This document shows positions 18,759 through 26,985 of a stretch of 34,392 nt of DNA, in pieces. Each line of letters starts with the position of its first letter. Position 1 is the stretch's first letter. A model generated the notes under the pieces. That model was not told the origin of the DNA. It made no database searches and worked only from the letters and a program-made list of their open reading frames with translations. The position numbers and the translations under genes were made by a program. The stretch lies in assembly GCA_002796125.1 (NCBI GenBank), contig PCWA01000052.1, positions 1 through 34,392 on the forward strand, written 5' to 3'. Source of the DNA: Candidatus Ghiorseimicrobium undicola. GTDB lineage: Bacteria > Omnitrophota > Gorgyraeia > Ghiorseimicrobiales > Ghiorseimicrobiaceae.

Positions 18759-20006
18759 CTATTTTATCTTAAAACCCTGCCAGAGCTCTTTTAGTTTATA
18801 ATAAGCATCCCGCGGAATGCGCTTATTTACCCCGGACTCTTCTTCTTCGGATATCCCGACTATACCGAACCATTCTTCATTCATATTAAGATTTCTTTCC
18901 GCCTTTATATCCAAATAATAACTGCCGCTTGACCATCCGGCTTCGGTATCGTGCGCCTTCCATCCCGAAGGAGCCTCGGGATTATGCTTCCACCATTCAT
19001 CGCTCCATTCAAAAATTATTCCTCCCAGGCAAATTCCGGAACCCGCCTCGTCGAAAGCGGAATTTTTGTAAATTTCTTTCCACTGGTTTTCCAGAAAAAA
19101 GGATTGCATTTTCTGATCTTCTTCTTTTTTGTAGCTATTATAACTATCCGCGCCAAACTCAATGAACAATAACGGCTTATCAAAAACTTTTTTAAGAAAA
19201 TTAAATATATTGCCGAAAGACCTTCCTCTATACATAAGTATGCCTATGATATCGATATCGGGACAGGCCTTTGCGGCAGTATCTAAACAAAGCAGCTCTC
19301 CATTACCCAAAACCACGGGATGTAAAGGGTCTATCTCATGAATTGCCTTCGCTATCTCGTTTACAAAAGAATAATAAATTTCTGCCTTTATGTTTATCGT
19401 ATCAATCGGGCTGCTACCCGCAGCCTGAGGGCACAGCCAAGGATTCACCCTGCCGGAAAAAGAATAATTATTTTCATTGCCTAAAACCCAAAGCAATATT
19501 CCCTCTTCGTTTTTATAAGTTTCTACCATCTCCAAAACTTCTTCTTTTATTTTTTGGCGAAATTCCGGATCAGCATATGCCGGCTGGGGATATTCCCAGA
19601 AACCTAACCAATGGCCCAAAATAGTCCTTATACCGTATTTTTTGTATATATCGCCTATAGCTTCTTTAAGGCCGGCCGGATCTTCGCTTTGCTTATAAAG
19701 CCTTATGGTATTGATACCCATATCCCGCATAAGTTTGGCATCTATAAACCACGGTTTATTTGCGTCTTTACCCAAATCATAATCGTAGCTGGCTCCTATA
19801 GGTGCCGGATTATAACATACGCCTTTAATAAAATAAGGCGCCCCGCCTACTAAAAGTTGATAGCGGCCGTCTTTTAAAACAGCCACGGTTACTTTTTTAG
19901 GCCTGTATTTTAAAATTTCCGGCTTTAGAAAAATAAATATAGCCACACCGCAAACAAAAAGTGTGGCCATAATGATGAAAAATAATTTTCTCTTTTTCAA
20001 GATCAT
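18759..20006 (-). CDS. Membrane-anchored/exported clan GH-A-like glycoside hydrolase
   Basis: N-terminal TM; FIKGVCYNP, MGINTIRLY, WVLGNENNYS (acid/base NE pair), LLFIEFGADS (nucleophile-like E), FEWSDEWWK. Confidence 0.75.
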   Translation of the reverse strand: MILKKRKLFFIIMATLFVCGVAIFIFLKPEILKYRPKKVTVAVLKDGRYQLLVGGAPYFIKGVCYNPAPIGASYDYDLGKDANKPWFIDAKLMRDMGINTIRLYKQSEDPAGLKEAIGDIYKKYGIRTILGHWLGFWEYPQPAYADPEFRQKIKEEVLEMVETYKNEEGILLWVLGNENNYSFSGRVNPWLCPQAAGSSPIDTINIKAEIYYSFVNEIAKAIHEIDPLHPVVLGNGELLCLDTAAKACPDIDIIGILMYRGRSFGNIFNFLKKVFDKPLLFIEFGADSYNSYKKEEDQKMQSFFLENQWKEIYKNSAFDEAGSGICLGGIIFEWSDEWWKHNPEAPSGWKAHDTEAGWSSGSYYLDIKAERNLNMNEEWFGIVGISEEEESGVNKRIPRDAYYKLKELWQGFKIK

Positions 20007-20027
20007 TTTATGCCTAAAACGTTTTAG

Positions 20028-20114
20028 GGTTACGTAGCTGGAAACGCCTGTCGGTAATCGTAAACCGTAAAAAACGATAAACGAAAAACAAATTACGATT
20101 CAAGCTACGTAACC
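20028..20114. repeat. Heptanucleotide-rich segment bounded by a 12-bp perfect inverted repeat (intergenic)
   Basis: GGTTACGTAGCT (20028-20039) and AGCTACGTAACC (20103-20114) flank cggtaat|cgtaaac|cgtaaaa|aacgata|aacgaaa|aacaaat|tacgatt (20052-20100). Confidence 0.7.
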
Positions 20115-20133
20115 TATAAATGATATGCGAGCT

Positions 20134-21309
20134 TTACTCGTATCTTATCTCGTCCAGATAGAATGTCGCGCCTTCCGGATTTACGTCTACGTTAGTTGCC
20201 CAGCAAAAACCGCCGATTATATAAGAAAAATCCTTGCCGGTTAGATCTATCGTGTATTGCTTCCATTCCTTGGTAAGCAAGACCGGCCCTATCCCTGCCA
20301 CATCGGAATCGGAATATTCTCCAAACAGGCCTCCTGCCTTAAATTCCTCTAGGCGCTCACCGCCATTCTCACCCCTGGCCCAAAAAGTTATTTTAGTCGC
20401 ATTGGAAAGATCAAAACCTCCGTCTTTTTCTCCCCAGTTGTTCGGTGGATTCTGCCAATAGACTCCCGCCCAACGCGCCCCCTGAGAACCAACTCCGGAA
20501 TAAACAATCTTAATACAGCTATTACCCATATAAGGATCGTCTTTTGAGCCGGCATCAATTTTAATATCTCCGTAATCACCCATCCATCCCGATGGTATGT
20601 AGTGGTTATTTATTGAACCTTTATCAAGGTATATATAAAAAGGCAGTTCTTCCGGGCCTTTCATCTGCGGCTTAACTTCCGGGTCAGCAACATATTTTAT
20701 ATCGTCAATATAAAACTCGGCGCCTTCGGGATTTCTATCCGCGTTTATCACCCAGCCAAACCCTCCGGAAATATAACTCAGATTCTTACCGGCTAAATTA
20801 ACAGTAAATTCCTGCCATTGCGTGGTTAATTCTATAGGGCCTATTTCTATCTCATCCGAATCAGGATATACTCCTTTTATCCCCCCAACAATAACTTTAT
20901 CGATAATCTCGCCGCCTTTTGCTCCTCTTGCCCAAAAACTTAACTTTGTCATGCCGGATAAATCAAAACCTCCGTCTTTTGAACCCCAATTATTAGCCGG
21001 ATTCTGCCAATAGACTCCTGCCCAACCCTGTCCACCTGCTTTTTTGGCAGAATAGATAAATTTAATACTGGTTGATCCTGAGTGAGGATTATCCATTGAT
21101 TCATCAGTCATTTTGATATCGCCGTAATCGCCCATCCACCCTGAAGGAATGTAATGGTTGTCCGGTGACATTTTATCCGCATACACATTAAATACTTTTG
21201 CTTCCTGCGCAAAAACGCATAGCGCAGACATCATTACAAAAACCGTAATGATTACCGCTAAGACTCCAATTCTTTTCATAGCTACCTCCGATTCTGGCGT
21301 AAAACGCAA
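20134..21309 (-). CDS. Secreted tandem carbohydrate-binding-like (CBM-like) protein
   Basis: Signal peptide (MKRIGVLAVIITVFVMMSALCVFAQ, likely start at about 21279), then two homologous domains of about 170 aa sharing NHYIPSGWMGDYGDIK...WAGVYWQNP..NNWG.KDGGFDLS...FWARG...FYIDDIKY/FYLDEIRY. Confidence 0.75.
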   Translation of the reverse strand: MRFTPESEVAMKRIGVLAVIITVFVMMSALCVFAQEAKVFNVYADKMSPDNHYIPSGWMGDYGDIKMTDESMDNPHSGSTSIKFIYSAKKAGGQGWAGVYWQNPANNWGSKDGGFDLSGMTKLSFWARGAKGGEIIDKVIVGGIKGVYPDSDEIEIGPIELTTQWQEFTVNLAGKNLSYISGGFGWVINADRNPEGAEFYIDDIKYVADPEVKPQMKGPEELPFYIYLDKGSINNHYIPSGWMGDYGDIKIDAGSKDDPYMGNSCIKIVYSGVGSQGARWAGVYWQNPPNNWGEKDGGFDLSNATKITFWARGENGGERLEEFKAGGLFGEYSDSDVAGIGPVLLTKEWKQYTIDLTGKDFSYIIGGFCWATNVDVNPEGATFYLDEIRYE

Positions 21310-21331
21310 GCAATTCGGCGTACGGTTTTAC

Positions 21332-21400
21332 TACGCGCTATATGCTATGCGTCCGCCTTTGGCGAGACCTCGTCCCTGCAGGACGGGCTATACGCTATTT
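21332..21400. repeat. Compound repeat: heptamer-like tacgcgc|tatatgc|tatgcgt interrupted by TCCGCC..GCGAGACCTCG element
   Basis: Heptamers on both sides (ctatacg|ctatttt at right) flank TCCGCCTTTGGCGAGACCTCGTCCCTGCAGGACG. The latter is shared in part with 32639-32671. Confidence 0.55.
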
Positions 21401-23779
21401 TTTTCTCCACATTTCTTTATACAAATAATACCCTTTTCTTAAATGGCGAAGATACGGGCTCATTTTACCATCGCCCTGCCCGGCTATCCCAAGCCATTCT
21501 TCATACATAAATCCGTCAGGAAAAGGCCCTGCCCACAGGCGCCTGGCATCATGCAAAGACGGCTCATAGGCTTTCCACCATTCATCAAGCCATTCAAATA
21601 CTACCCCGCCCAGCGAATTGCCATACCCCGTAAAACCAGCTGAATTATTCATAATATCACCCCAAGCGCCTCTATGATAATCAGCCTGTGCCTCTTCCCC
21701 GTCCTCTAAGGGCCGCCCCGTCAGATAAGCGGCACAACCATACTCTGTTATGAAAGCCGGTTTTTTTGTTTCATCATATACCGCCTGCCAAAAGTCTACA
21801 AAACCGTAATTACCGCGATAGGAATTTGCGGCAAAGATATCAACATCAGGACAAAATTTAGCGAATAAATCCAAATACAGCGTGTCTCCGCTGGCAATGG
21901 CTACGGGGTGGTTCTTGTCTATTTTCTTTATTTCGATAGCTACTTCGTTAACAAACTTAAAGAAACTTTCCGGGTCCTTATCGGCATTGCATGCTACGCC
22001 GTATACATTCTCATTGCCCAGCAGCCAGATTAATATATACGGCTCATCTTTAAATTCTTTTACCATGTTCTTTACCGATTCAAGCATATTCTTTTTATGC
22101 TCCGGGTTCGCATAATCCGTGCCTTCATACCAGATGGCACCCGAACCTAAAGCGTATTTACCCAAAAAATCACCCATAATAACCCGAATCCCGTAATTCG
22201 CGTATAAATCGCGCAATAATTCTTTATTAATGCCGAACGGCTGATGATAAACCCTTATTGTATTTACGCCCATCTCATTCATTAAAGCAAAATCACCTGT
22301 AGCAGGCTCGTTTTTATCCTGTTGATTATTAGAATTTTTATCTACAAAAGCGTCATATGGGCCGTCTATCTTTCCATTACCGTTAAAATCATATTCCATC
22401 CAGCTGGTTAATGTCTGATTATCCGGGCTTTGGCCTGTTTTCACCGGTGAATATGTTATACCTTTAATAATGTATGGTTTATTGTTTACGCGTAACTGCC
22501 ATTGATTATTGACAAATTTAACAAGCTTGATATCACCTTCCCCGATTATGGTATCTATCTTTTTAAGCTCGCGGCGTTTTAAAAACCTTTCCTTTATTTT
22601 GCTCAAATTCTCTATCCAGGGAACAACCTTGCGCAATTTCCCCGGATCGGCTATAACAATATCATTTTTTATATCGGCATCAAAACCATTGACTACCCTC
22701 ATCTTAACATCTTCAAGTTTTATGCCCAGCCGGGGATATTTTTCTGTCAAATATTTTATTTTGTAAAGCGCCGCCTGCCCTACATACCACGGCGTATGCC
22801 AATATGTCCAGCCGTAGGCATCCGGAAAATGCACTAAAATCGCGTAATATGCTTTTATCGCGTGTTTAATATATCCGGCCTTTTCCAAAATAAGGGCGGT
22901 ATAAAAAAGCTTAACCGGTACCGGCTCAGGAGCAAAAGCCCATCTGAAAAACGCGGCTTCTATATCCGGGCTGTGTACTAAATCCCAGTGTGAATCCGCC
23001 AGCCTTCCCTCTTTCTTGACTATGCTAAATCTCGGATTCCAGCGCACGCTTGTGGTATTAGGGTATATCCCTTCACCTGTCGCGGCGGATAAACCCTCCT
23101 GGTCATCTATTACATACTTGTAATCTTTTGTACCCCTCTTTATAAACCTGCCGTATTTTTCATAATCAACTATTTCTTCTTTTCCAAAATCATGTAATGT
23201 TAGTTTTGTAGCCGGCTTTAGCACAAAGGGCTCAGGTGTATCTTTATCTTCCGGCTTTTTGCCGTGCTGGTTAATCTTCTTTACTGAATCCCGGCTTTTC
23301 TCGGCCAAAGAATAAAACCAACCCCTGGGATCCCAGGCATGGCTATAAGGATATTCCGCGATAATGATATTGAATGTTTTTTTTGCCTCTTCAAACTTCT
23401 CCTGCTCGAAATAAACTTCACCCTGTATAAAATAACTGGTTGCCACATCATTAAGGATTTGATATTTTTCTTCTTTGCCTGATTGCTGCGCCTGGCTGCT
23501 CAGCTCCGCATGCTGCTTTTTCGCTTGATCTTTAAAACTGTTTATGCATTCTGCTGTATATTTAAATACGGCATCATAGTCTTTTTTTGCCTGCGCCTCC
23601 CTTGCCTTAATGACTAATTGCTTGGAAGACAACCCCTGGGCATAACAGATGGCAGATGGCAGATGGCAGATGGCAGATAAAAAGCCGACAACCAACAACC
23701 AGCGATAAAATAAATGGTTTAAGCTTTGATATCTTGATTTTAAATTATAATTCTGCATTTTAAATTTTACATTTTGCAT
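21395..23779 (-). CDS. Exported TPR-like plus clan GH-A-like glycoside hydrolase with EF-hand-like insert
   Basis: TPR-like N-terminal half; DFNGNGKIDGPYDAFVDKNSNNQQDKNEP; FALMNEMGVNTIRVYHQP; WLLGNENVYG; AFITEYGCAAY; GVVFEWLDEWWK. Confidence 0.78.
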   Translation of the reverse strand: MQNVKFKMQNYNLKSRYQSLNHLFYRWLLVVGFLSAICHLPSAICYAQGLSSKQLVIKAREAQAKKDYDAVFKYTAECINSFKDQAKKQHAELSSQAQQSGKEEKYQILNDVATSYFIQGEVYFEQEKFEEAKKTFNIIIAEYPYSHAWDPRGWFYSLAEKSRDSVKKINQHGKKPEDKDTPEPFVLKPATKLTLHDFGKEEIVDYEKYGRFIKRGTKDYKYVIDDQEGLSAATGEGIYPNTTSVRWNPRFSIVKKEGRLADSHWDLVHSPDIEAAFFRWAFAPEPVPVKLFYTALILEKAGYIKHAIKAYYAILVHFPDAYGWTYWHTPWYVGQAALYKIKYLTEKYPRLGIKLEDVKMRVVNGFDADIKNDIVIADPGKLRKVVPWIENLSKIKERFLKRRELKKIDTIIGEGDIKLVKFVNNQWQLRVNNKPYIIKGITYSPVKTGQSPDNQTLTSWMEYDFNGNGKIDGPYDAFVDKNSNNQQDKNEPATGDFALMNEMGVNTIRVYHQPFGINKELLRDLYANYGIRVIMGDFLGKYALGSGAIWYEGTDYANPEHKKNMLESVKNMVKEFKDEPYILIWLLGNENVYGVACNADKDPESFFKFVNEVAIEIKKIDKNHPVAIASGDTLYLDLFAKFCPDVDIFAANSYRGNYGFVDFWQAVYDETKKPAFITEYGCAAYLTGRPLEDGEEAQADYHRGAWGDIMNNSAGFTGYGNSLGGVVFEWLDEWWKAYEPSLHDARRLWAGPFPDGFMYEEWLGIAGQGDGKMSPYLRHLRKGYYLYKEMWRKK
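23646..23707. repeat. Heptanucleotide array in signal-peptide coding region
   Basis: cagatgg|cagatgg|cagatgg|cagataa|aaagccg|acaacca|acaacca|...; encodes about residues 26-45 (RWLLVVGFLSAICHLPSAIC). Confidence 0.85.
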
Positions 23780-23781
23780 TT
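23739..23781. repeat. A/T-rich heptanucleotide array at start codon of the 21395..23779 gene
   Basis: ttaaatt|ataattc|tgcattt|taaattt|tacattt|tgcattt; encodes MQNVKFKMQNYNLK. Confidence 0.7.
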
Positions 23782-23783
23782 CT

Positions 23784-24728
23784 TTATCCTACTACCGCAC
23801 CTGCTGTTATGCCTTTTATGATATGCTTCTGGAAGATAAGATAAATTATGATTATCGGTATTGCCGTCATGGTCATGCCGGCCATAAGCAAAGGATAGTC
23901 AGTAACATGCATGCCCTGAAACACGATAAGCCCGCGCTGCAGAGGCATGGTTTCCTTGGATGAGAGTATAAGCTGTGCCAGTATATATTCATTCCATACA
24001 TTAAGCGCGTTAAATATCGTAATTACAGCCAAGGCAGGGCGCGCCAGAGGCAAAGCGACATGGCGCCATATGCCTAACTTATTGCAGCCGTCGATGCGGG
24101 CGGCATCTTCCAATGCGCCGGGCATCTTATCAAAAAATGTTTTGAGTATATAAATACTTAGCGATAACCCCACATTAATCATGCAAAATACATAGGCAGT
24201 CCTGGGGAATGCCTGATGCTGTATAAAGGCTATCGACTGCTGCACAAAATGAGCCGGAAAAATTTTTATTAAAAAAGGGCTGATCGCCGTTAGAAATTCA
24301 AGCAGTACCTTTCTTATGTTATTAACCAAAACATACAGCGGGACAAAACTTCCCGGCAAAGGTATCATCATGGCTGCCAGGAACATGTGGAATAATATAT
24401 TACTGCCGGGAAATTTAAGGCGGGAAAAGCCGTAAGCCGCCAGAGATGAAATAATGATAATGCCAAAAACAACAGCGGTTGTATAAAAAACGCTGTTTAA
24501 GAAATAAACTCCGAATTCACCCTTGGTCCAGGCAAGATAATAGTTATTCCATTCGGGACTGGCCGGTATTAGGCTCGGGTCAGAAAATACAGTGCTTTGT
24601 GTCTTTAGGCTTGAGCCAAGCATCCACAATAAAGGAAAAACACAAGTAAGCGCGACTATACTTAAAAGAACATAAATAAACGAAAGTTTTGTTCTTCGGA
24701 TTATGATATGTTTTAGGTTAATATCCAT
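23784..24728 (-). CDS. ABC sugar transporter permease, MalG/CUT1 type
   Basis: FPLLWMLGSSLKT, SSLAAYGFSRLKFPG, EDAARIDGCNKLGIWRHVALPLARPALAVITIFNALNVWNEYILA (EAA motif). Confidence 0.92.
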   Translation of the reverse strand: MDINLKHIIIRRTKLSFIYVLLSIVALTCVFPLLWMLGSSLKTQSTVFSDPSLIPASPEWNNYYLAWTKGEFGVYFLNSVFYTTAVVFGIIIISSLAAYGFSRLKFPGSNILFHMFLAAMMIPLPGSFVPLYVLVNNIRKVLLEFLTAISPFLIKIFPAHFVQQSIAFIQHQAFPRTAYVFCMINVGLSLSIYILKTFFDKMPGALEDAARIDGCNKLGIWRHVALPLARPALAVITIFNALNVWNEYILAQLILSSKETMPLQRGLIVFQGMHVTDYPLLMAGMTMTAIPIIIIYLIFQKHIIKGITAGAVVG

Positions 24729-24740
24729 AATTTTTAAAAA

Positions 24741-25622
24741 TTATGCCTGTTTTATTTTTTCGGAAAATTTCTTTTGCGTAAAAGAAATAATAATCAATAT
24801 AAGCCCGAAAATTATTCCCTGCGCGCAGGCATAGCCAAAACGCGAAGAGCCGGTCATGGCGCCCAGGATCCTTAATACAGGAACAGTCGTATGATAAACC
24901 AAACCCTGCCCCACCATGGCGATAATCAGAACAAATACCTGCATAGAACCCAAAATCGTAAGTATCACAACCATGGAAAACACCGGTATCATTAAAGGAA
25001 GGGTTACTTTGGAAAACATCTGCCAACTCCCCGCCCCGTCTACTCTTGCCGCTTCATAGAGCTGGCGGGGGATTGTCTGAAGGCCGGCAAGCATTATGAT
25101 AAAACCCCAGCCAAAACCTTTCCAGCTGTGCACTATCGCTATACAGGTAAGCGCTGTTTTAGGATCGCTTAACCAATTATGCACAAGGGAATGAAGGCCT
25201 ATGGAACTAAGCAGGTTATTCAGGATCCCGTAATTACCATCAAGTATCCACTGCCACACCAACCCCACGACTACTTCCGATAAAATCGGCGGAACAAAAA
25301 ATAACACGCGAAAAAAATTCCTTCCTTTTATTTCTCTGTCGCAGACAAGGGCCAGGAGCAACGCCAAACCATTTTGAAAAGTAAGGGCGATCAAGGTAAT
25401 ATACCCGGCATGCCACATTGAATCCCACCAAATCTTATCCTGCATAATTTCTTTGAAATTATCCAGGCCGATAAACTGCATCGTGGGAAGTATGCCGTCC
25501 CATTCAACCATAGACAGCTGAAATACTTTCAAAAAAGGATATATATAGAAAATCGCGAATATCAGAACTGCCGGCAGGACAAACAGATAATTTATCAGTG
25601 TGGATTTTAATTTACCGTTCAT
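24741..25622 (-). CDS. ABC sugar transporter permease, MalF/CUT1 type
   Basis: FIYPFLKVFQLSMVEWDG, YEAARVDGAGSWQMFSKVTLPLMIPVFSMVVILTILGSMQVF. Confidence 0.92.
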   Translation of the reverse strand: MNGKLKSTLINYLFVLPAVLIFAIFYIYPFLKVFQLSMVEWDGILPTMQFIGLDNFKEIMQDKIWWDSMWHAGYITLIALTFQNGLALLLALVCDREIKGRNFFRVLFFVPPILSEVVVGLVWQWILDGNYGILNNLLSSIGLHSLVHNWLSDPKTALTCIAIVHSWKGFGWGFIIMLAGLQTIPRQLYEAARVDGAGSWQMFSKVTLPLMIPVFSMVVILTILGSMQVFVLIIAMVGQGLVYHTTVPVLRILGAMTGSSRFGYACAQGIIFGLILIIISFTQKKFSEKIKQA

Positions 25623-25625
25623 TGT

Positions 25626-26984
25626 TTAATATTGGCGCCTCTTGTTTAATTCTTTTTCTTTGACCTTTTGCACTTCAACGGCAATTTCCGCGGGAGATTT
25701 TTCTCCTATTATAATCGCCTGTATCCCTTTATCGAATGCCTCTATAACAAGCGGAAATTCATGTACCGGCCAAATGTTAGGATGAGTCGTATCCTCCATG
25801 GCTTTGGCAAAACTTGCCAAAACGGGCGTTAACTTCGTAATGCAGTCTTTATTTGCCGGAAGGTTTTTTGTCACCTCGGCCAGATAAGCCTGTTGTTCAT
25901 CATCGCTTAACCACCTTAAAAAATCTATTGTTTCCTGCTTAAATAAAGAGCGCCCGTTTACCAGAAAAGACGAACCCGCGCCTCCCCAGGCTTTCATGAG
26001 AAAATCTCCTTTTGCAGGCGGGAACATCACCCCGTAATCCAAATCGGGATTCATCCCGGCATAGACATTGACGCACCAGGAACCGTTAAAAGCAAAAGCT
26101 GCCCGTTCGTTCGCAAACAGCTGTTCGGCGGTCTTATTAACCATAGTAACTATGCCGTTATATAAAATATTATTATCCGCCATCTCTTTAAATAAATTAA
26201 AGACTGCTATCCATTCTGGATCGGTATAGGGAATTTCGCCTTTAATCGTTTTCATCACCTTTTCTTCGCCCATAATATTAAAAGCATAATTAGAGGCAAA
26301 ACAGTCGATCATCCACATCTCTCCCCACCCTGAAACTAAGCCCTGGACACCGGATTCTTTAAATTTCTCCCCCATGGCCAAAAATTCATCCCATGTTTTC
26401 GGCGGCCTTTTAATGCCTGCGTCTTTAAGCAGCTTTTTGTTATAAAGCATCTGTATATTCATGACATCGAGCGGCACTCCGTAAACCCCCGGCTCTACCT
26501 TAAATTCATTATCCGGCAGAAATTCATTAACTGCTATGGCGCGCGAAAAAAATTTATTCTTCCAGGCGGCATTATCCCTTAACATTTCGCTATCCAGATT
26601 TGCCACGTGCCCTGCGATAACAAACGATGCAAAATCCCTTTTCTCGCCAAGCAACCCGAATATATCCGGAAGCGTTCCTGCCTGCGCCGCCGCCCTTACT
26701 TTCTGAGTATAAGAATCGCTCGGCGCGTATAATTCAAATTTAACTTTTACCCCTGTCTTTTTCTCATAGCGCGCGGCAAGCTCGGCAAAGGCGTCATCTC
26801 TATCGGTCATCCAGTGCCAGGCATTTATCGTAACCGCTGGCTGGATTCTATCCCCTTGCCCTGCGCCGCCTCCGCAACCGGTTAAATTAAAAATTAAAAA
26901 TGTAAAATTAAGAATAAGAAATAAAAATATAAAATTTTTAAATTTTACATTAAAATTATGCATTTTAGATTTTACATTCTGCAT
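25626..26984 (-). CDS. ABC sugar transporter substrate-binding lipoprotein
   Basis: Lipobox NLTGC; VTINAWHWMTDRDDAFAELAARYEKKTGVKVKFELYAPSDSYTQKVRAAAQAGTLPDIFGL is typical of extracellular solute-binding family 1. Confidence 0.93.
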   Translation of the reverse strand: MQNVKSKMHNFNVKFKNFIFLFLILNFTFLIFNLTGCGGGAGQGDRIQPAVTINAWHWMTDRDDAFAELAARYEKKTGVKVKFELYAPSDSYTQKVRAAAQAGTLPDIFGLLGEKRDFASFVIAGHVANLDSEMLRDNAAWKNKFFSRAIAVNEFLPDNEFKVEPGVYGVPLDVMNIQMLYNKKLLKDAGIKRPPKTWDEFLAMGEKFKESGVQGLVSGWGEMWMIDCFASNYAFNIMGEEKVMKTIKGEIPYTDPEWIAVFNLFKEMADNNILYNGIVTMVNKTAEQLFANERAAFAFNGSWCVNVYAGMNPDLDYGVMFPPAKGDFLMKAWGGAGSSFLVNGRSLFKQETIDFLRWLSDDEQQAYLAEVTKNLPANKDCITKLTPVLASFAKAMEDTTHPNIWPVHEFPLVIEAFDKGIQAIIIGEKSPAEIAVEVQKVKEKELNKRRQY

Positions 26985-26985
26985 T
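26881..26985. repeat. A/T-rich heptanucleotide array (15 units, 105 nt) covering the signal peptide of the substrate-binding lipoprotein
   Basis: gttaaat|taaaaat|taaaaat|gtaaaat|taagaat|aagaaat|aaaaata|taaaatt|tttaaat|tttacat|taaaatt|atgcatt|ttagatt|ttacatt|ctgcatt. Confidence 0.85.

Noticed and set aside
23646-23672. Tandem cagatgg repeats as a possible CRISPR array
   Set aside because: 7-nt units without spacers and inside a CDS; no cas genes in the window.
24718-25026. 102-aa minus-strand ORF overlapping the MalF-type permease
   Set aside because: Out-of-frame shadow of a clear ABC permease; unusual composition and no recognisable motif.
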